From Gymnopilus junonius (taxonomy: Eukaryota > Basidiomycota > Agaricomycetes > Agaricales > Galerinaceae), in the NCBI GenBank assembly GCA_015501075.1, contig JADNYJ010000067.1:1-64000 (forward strand): a stretch of 64,000 nt of DNA. Reading direction: 5' to 3'. The translations under genes and the position numbers were made by a program. Position 1 is the first letter of the stretch. The number at the start of each line of letters is the position of its first letter. The notes under the pieces are model-generated. The model was not told where the DNA came from. It was given only the letters and a program-made list of their open reading frames with translations, and did not search any database. Shown one piece after another: positions 62,358-64,000 of the stretch.

Positions 62358-62400
62358 ATGTTATCTGCCATGTTATCTGCCATTGGCTGTGGCAGATAAC
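62358..62400. repeat. Subterminal hairpin and short direct repeats
   Basis: ATGTTATCTGCCA occurs twice, at 62358-62370 and 62370-62382. GTTATCTGCCA at 62372-62382 is mirrored by TGGCAGATAAC at 62390-62400, making an 11-bp stem with a 7-base loop. GGCAGATAACAT also recurs inside each 206-bp repeat. These could be transposase-binding sites. Confidence 0.6.
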
Positions 62401-62809
62401 ATTTCGAGGGTTTATGCCTTGTCAAGACCTCAAAAAAAAATTCTAAATAGACAGATTTTATTAACATATAGTCGTACATAGTCCTGTAAGTTCTCGTAGC
62501 CAAAAATCATCATTTGCGTCCAAGAGGTCGACGACAATGGCGAGCAAACCGTGTCTCGGACATTGCCGGGCAGATAACATACCCAGGACTATGGGCGGTC
62601 AACCACATTTCGAGGGTTTATGCCTCGTCAAGACCTCAAAAAAAATTCTAAATAGACAGATTTTATTAACATATAGTCGTACATAGTCCTGTAAGTTCTC
62701 GTAGCCAAAAATCATCATTTGCGTCCAAGAGGTCGACGACAATGGCGAGCAAACCGTGTCTCGGACATTGCCGGGCAGATAACATACCCAGGACTATGGG
62801 CGGTCAACC
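62399..62809. repeat. 206-bp tandem duplication of the transposon's right end
   Basis: Unit 1 is 62399-62604 and unit 2 is 62605-62809. They are nearly identical; the differences seen are one A in a poly-A run and gcctt versus gcctc. Each begins ACATTTCGAGGGTTTATG and ends in the terminal repeat (GGGCGGTCAACC). So the right terminal inverted repeat is present twice, at 62579-62604 and 62784-62809. Confidence 0.9.
62784..62809 (-). repeat. Right terminal inverted repeat
   Basis: Inverted partner of 56668-56693 (ATACCCAGGA at its inner end, GGTCAACC at its outer end); 22 of 26 positions match. CCTACTCT follows directly. Confidence 0.7.
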
Positions 62810-62817
62810 CCTACTCT
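62810..62817. repeat. Right 8-bp target-site duplication
   Basis: CCTACTCT, one mismatch to CCTACTTT at 56660-56667. Confidence 0.6.
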
Positions 62818-63030
62818 ACTTTGACCGGAGATTCGATGACGATCATAATGATGGCGCCTTACCCAAATGGGATGCCGGTTTATTTTGCCGTGTTGTTCAA
62901 AAGCTCTGAAGTGATGTCATGAATCTATAACTCCAACGTCGCTTTCTCCGCACATCACGCGCCTCAAGAACCGCAGTTACAACTCCAGCGCCTGGGACAT
63001 ACATACAGTGATAATAAGACCTAAGCTAAC

Positions 63031-63135
63031 AGGGACGAGACTCCGTCAGGCCCCAAGCGTCCCTCGATGAGCGAAATATGCGTCATAAATCCTCCACAGT
63101 GCACTGCCTTTGCATTCTCTTGAGTGCATAAAAAG
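63031..63135 (+). promoter_or_regulatory. Conserved promoter block of the CsbD-like gene, copy 2
   Basis: Counterpart of 54979-55090. It shares gggacgagac, ccgtcaggccccaagc, ccctcgatgagcgaaa and tgcgtcata, then a TATA-type cataaaaagg at about 63127-63136. A shared gtgatgtcatga lies further upstream at about 62911. Confidence 0.6.
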
Positions 63136-63169
63136 GTGGCTAACTGCCACAATAGATTTCCATTACAAA

Positions 63170-64000
63170 ATGCCTCTCTTATCCAAGAACAACAGAAGCG
63201 ATGTATGCATACTAGCCTGATCTATCAGAAAATTGATGACTTACGATTTTTTTCACTTTAGAACTCTGCAATGGAAACTGGTGTAGGTGGTGGTCATCAT
63301 CAAAATGCTGGCGTGAATCCCGACAACACCATTGGCAACCCAATACGGCGCTGCTGGAGGGCCGGGAATGACGAGCTCAGGTTATGACTACGAAACTGGC
63401 CAGGGCTATCCCGGTGCTAGGCAGCAAGGTCAGAACATGAGCGCCGGGGGAGGGATGACCCAGCCAGGCTACGATGGCAATGGTATTGTTCGTGCTTATC
63501 CTCCGTGAGTCTGTCAAGAAAGTGCTAACATTATTCTCCAGCTTAATCAAGGACAATACGCTCACGGGATGTTCGGACCTGGCCATGATACTAACTACAG
63601 CTCAAATACGACTGGACCCATCGCCACTGGGATCCCTACTTCGAATGTGATTGGCCATGGTAATCACACCTCAGGTGGCGGCGGATCAAAGCTCACTGGC
63701 AAAATAGAATCTGCACTCGGTGAATTGATTGGCAGCAATGCCCTCAAGAACAAGGGTTTGAAGAAGCAGCAGTAAGTGTCTTCGGCATTTGTGTGATGAA
63801 CGTCTTTTTAACCTTTATCGAATTTTCTTCAGAGAGGCAAACGCGTCTAAGGTGCAAAGCACCGAGCTAGCAGAAGCTGAACGTCTGGAACGTGAAGCTT
63901 TGATGCGACGCGAGCGAGCTGTTGCTCACGGTGAGAAGTTTCCTCAGTGTTATGTATTCCAAGTCATTCTAACAAAGATTCACTTGTATTAGGCGCTCAC
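63170..64000 (+). CDS. Glycine-rich protein with CsbD-like segment, copy 2, one apparent frameshift, cut by the right edge
   Basis: Paralogue of 55125-56023 with the same exon order: MPLLSKNNRSD, then NSAMETGVGGGHHQNAG. The last low-complexity exon ends SKLTGKIESALGELIGSNAL, and the helix exon reads KVQSTELAEAERLEREALM. The final exon begins at about 63993 and leaves the window. In exon 2 near 63340 (ggcaacccaata) one C too many shifts the frame; removing it restores G-N-Q-Y-G-A-A-G-G as in copy 1. So this copy may be broken, or the extra C may be an error. The first intron has a normal GT donor, unlike copy 1. Confidence 0.65.

Larger units (their letters stand above)
56668..62809 (-). mobile_element. 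Complete DNA transposon with exonuclease-bearing transposase
   Basis: A 6,142-bp element defined by 26-bp imperfect terminal inverted repeats and an 8-bp target duplication (CCTACTTT/CCTACTCT). It carries one leftward gene for a large protein with a DDE-like core and an embedded 3'-5' exonuclease. The right end contains a 206-bp tandem duplication, so the terminal repeat occurs there twice. It sits in the intergenic space between two paralogous CsbD-like genes. Eight-bp duplications are known for hAT and KDZ elements. I cannot place this one firmly in either; the target duplication and DDE reading both come from inspection only. Confidence 0.7.

Noticed and set aside
56668..62809. Assignment of the transposon to Helitrons
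   Set aside because: It has terminal inverted repeats and a target duplication, and no helicase or Rep motif. A subterminal hairpin alone is not enough.
56668..62809. Firm assignment to KDZ or hAT
   Set aside because: The 8-bp target duplication is compatible, but I cannot align the core to either family by eye, and the embedded exonuclease is not a known feature of them.

Overview
The window looks like nuclear DNA of a mushroom-forming basidiomycete (Agaricomycetes). The evidence is dense small introns of about 50-60 bp, FunK1-like protein kinases, a NACHT NTPase, many F-box proteins, an Rrm4-type RNA transporter, and a large multi-intron transposase of a kind common in these fungi. Splice models were made by eye from GT-AG (rarely GC-AG) sites and family knowledge, so exon edges are approximate.

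Layout. 0-6.2 kb: two FunK1-like kinase genes (the first cut by the left edge, the second apparently a pseudokinase) and a decayed copy of the stretch between them. 6.2-8.8 kb: a NACHT NTPase. 8.9-10.4 kb: a possible P450 relic and a TA-flanked 0.7-kb inverted-repeat element. 10.8-16.5 kb: a small cysteine-rich secreted protein, ribosomal protein eL15, an F-box protein and a weak minus-strand gene. 17.8-24.1 kb: an MFS transporter and a tandem F-box pair, one copy broken. 24.7-27.9 kb: a proline-rich conserved protein and sterol C-24 methyltransferase (ERG6). 29.1-34.7 kb: a tandem pair of MFS transporters. 35.5-36.8 kb: a trichodiene-synthase-type sesquiterpene synthase. 37.1-53.7 kb: mostly conserved housekeeping genes, namely Mad3, a small secreted protein, an Rrm4-like protein, actin-interacting protein Aip1, Yra1/ALYREF, mitoribosomal mL59, a TENA/THI-4 protein and a 7TM protein. 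55.1-64 kb: two paralogous glycine-rich CsbD-like genes separated by a complete DNA transposon.

The most notable object is that transposon (56,668-62,809). It has 26-bp imperfect terminal inverted repeats, an 8-bp target duplication (7/8 identical), a tandemly duplicated right end, and one gene for a protein of about 1,550 aa. In that protein the apparent DDE transposase core (D, D, E) is split by a complete DEDDy 3'-5' exonuclease domain lying between the second D and the E. A zinc-ribbon-like cysteine cluster lies before the core and a second cysteine cluster closes the protein.

A second pattern covers the whole window. At least eleven conserved reading frames are broken by what looks like loss of one base from a short homopolymer, and one by gain of one base. 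They occur in otherwise well-preserved genes (Mad3, Aip1, TENA/THI-4, MFS, F-box). This looks more like consensus-sequence error than real decay, but it must be settled before these genes are called pseudogenes.
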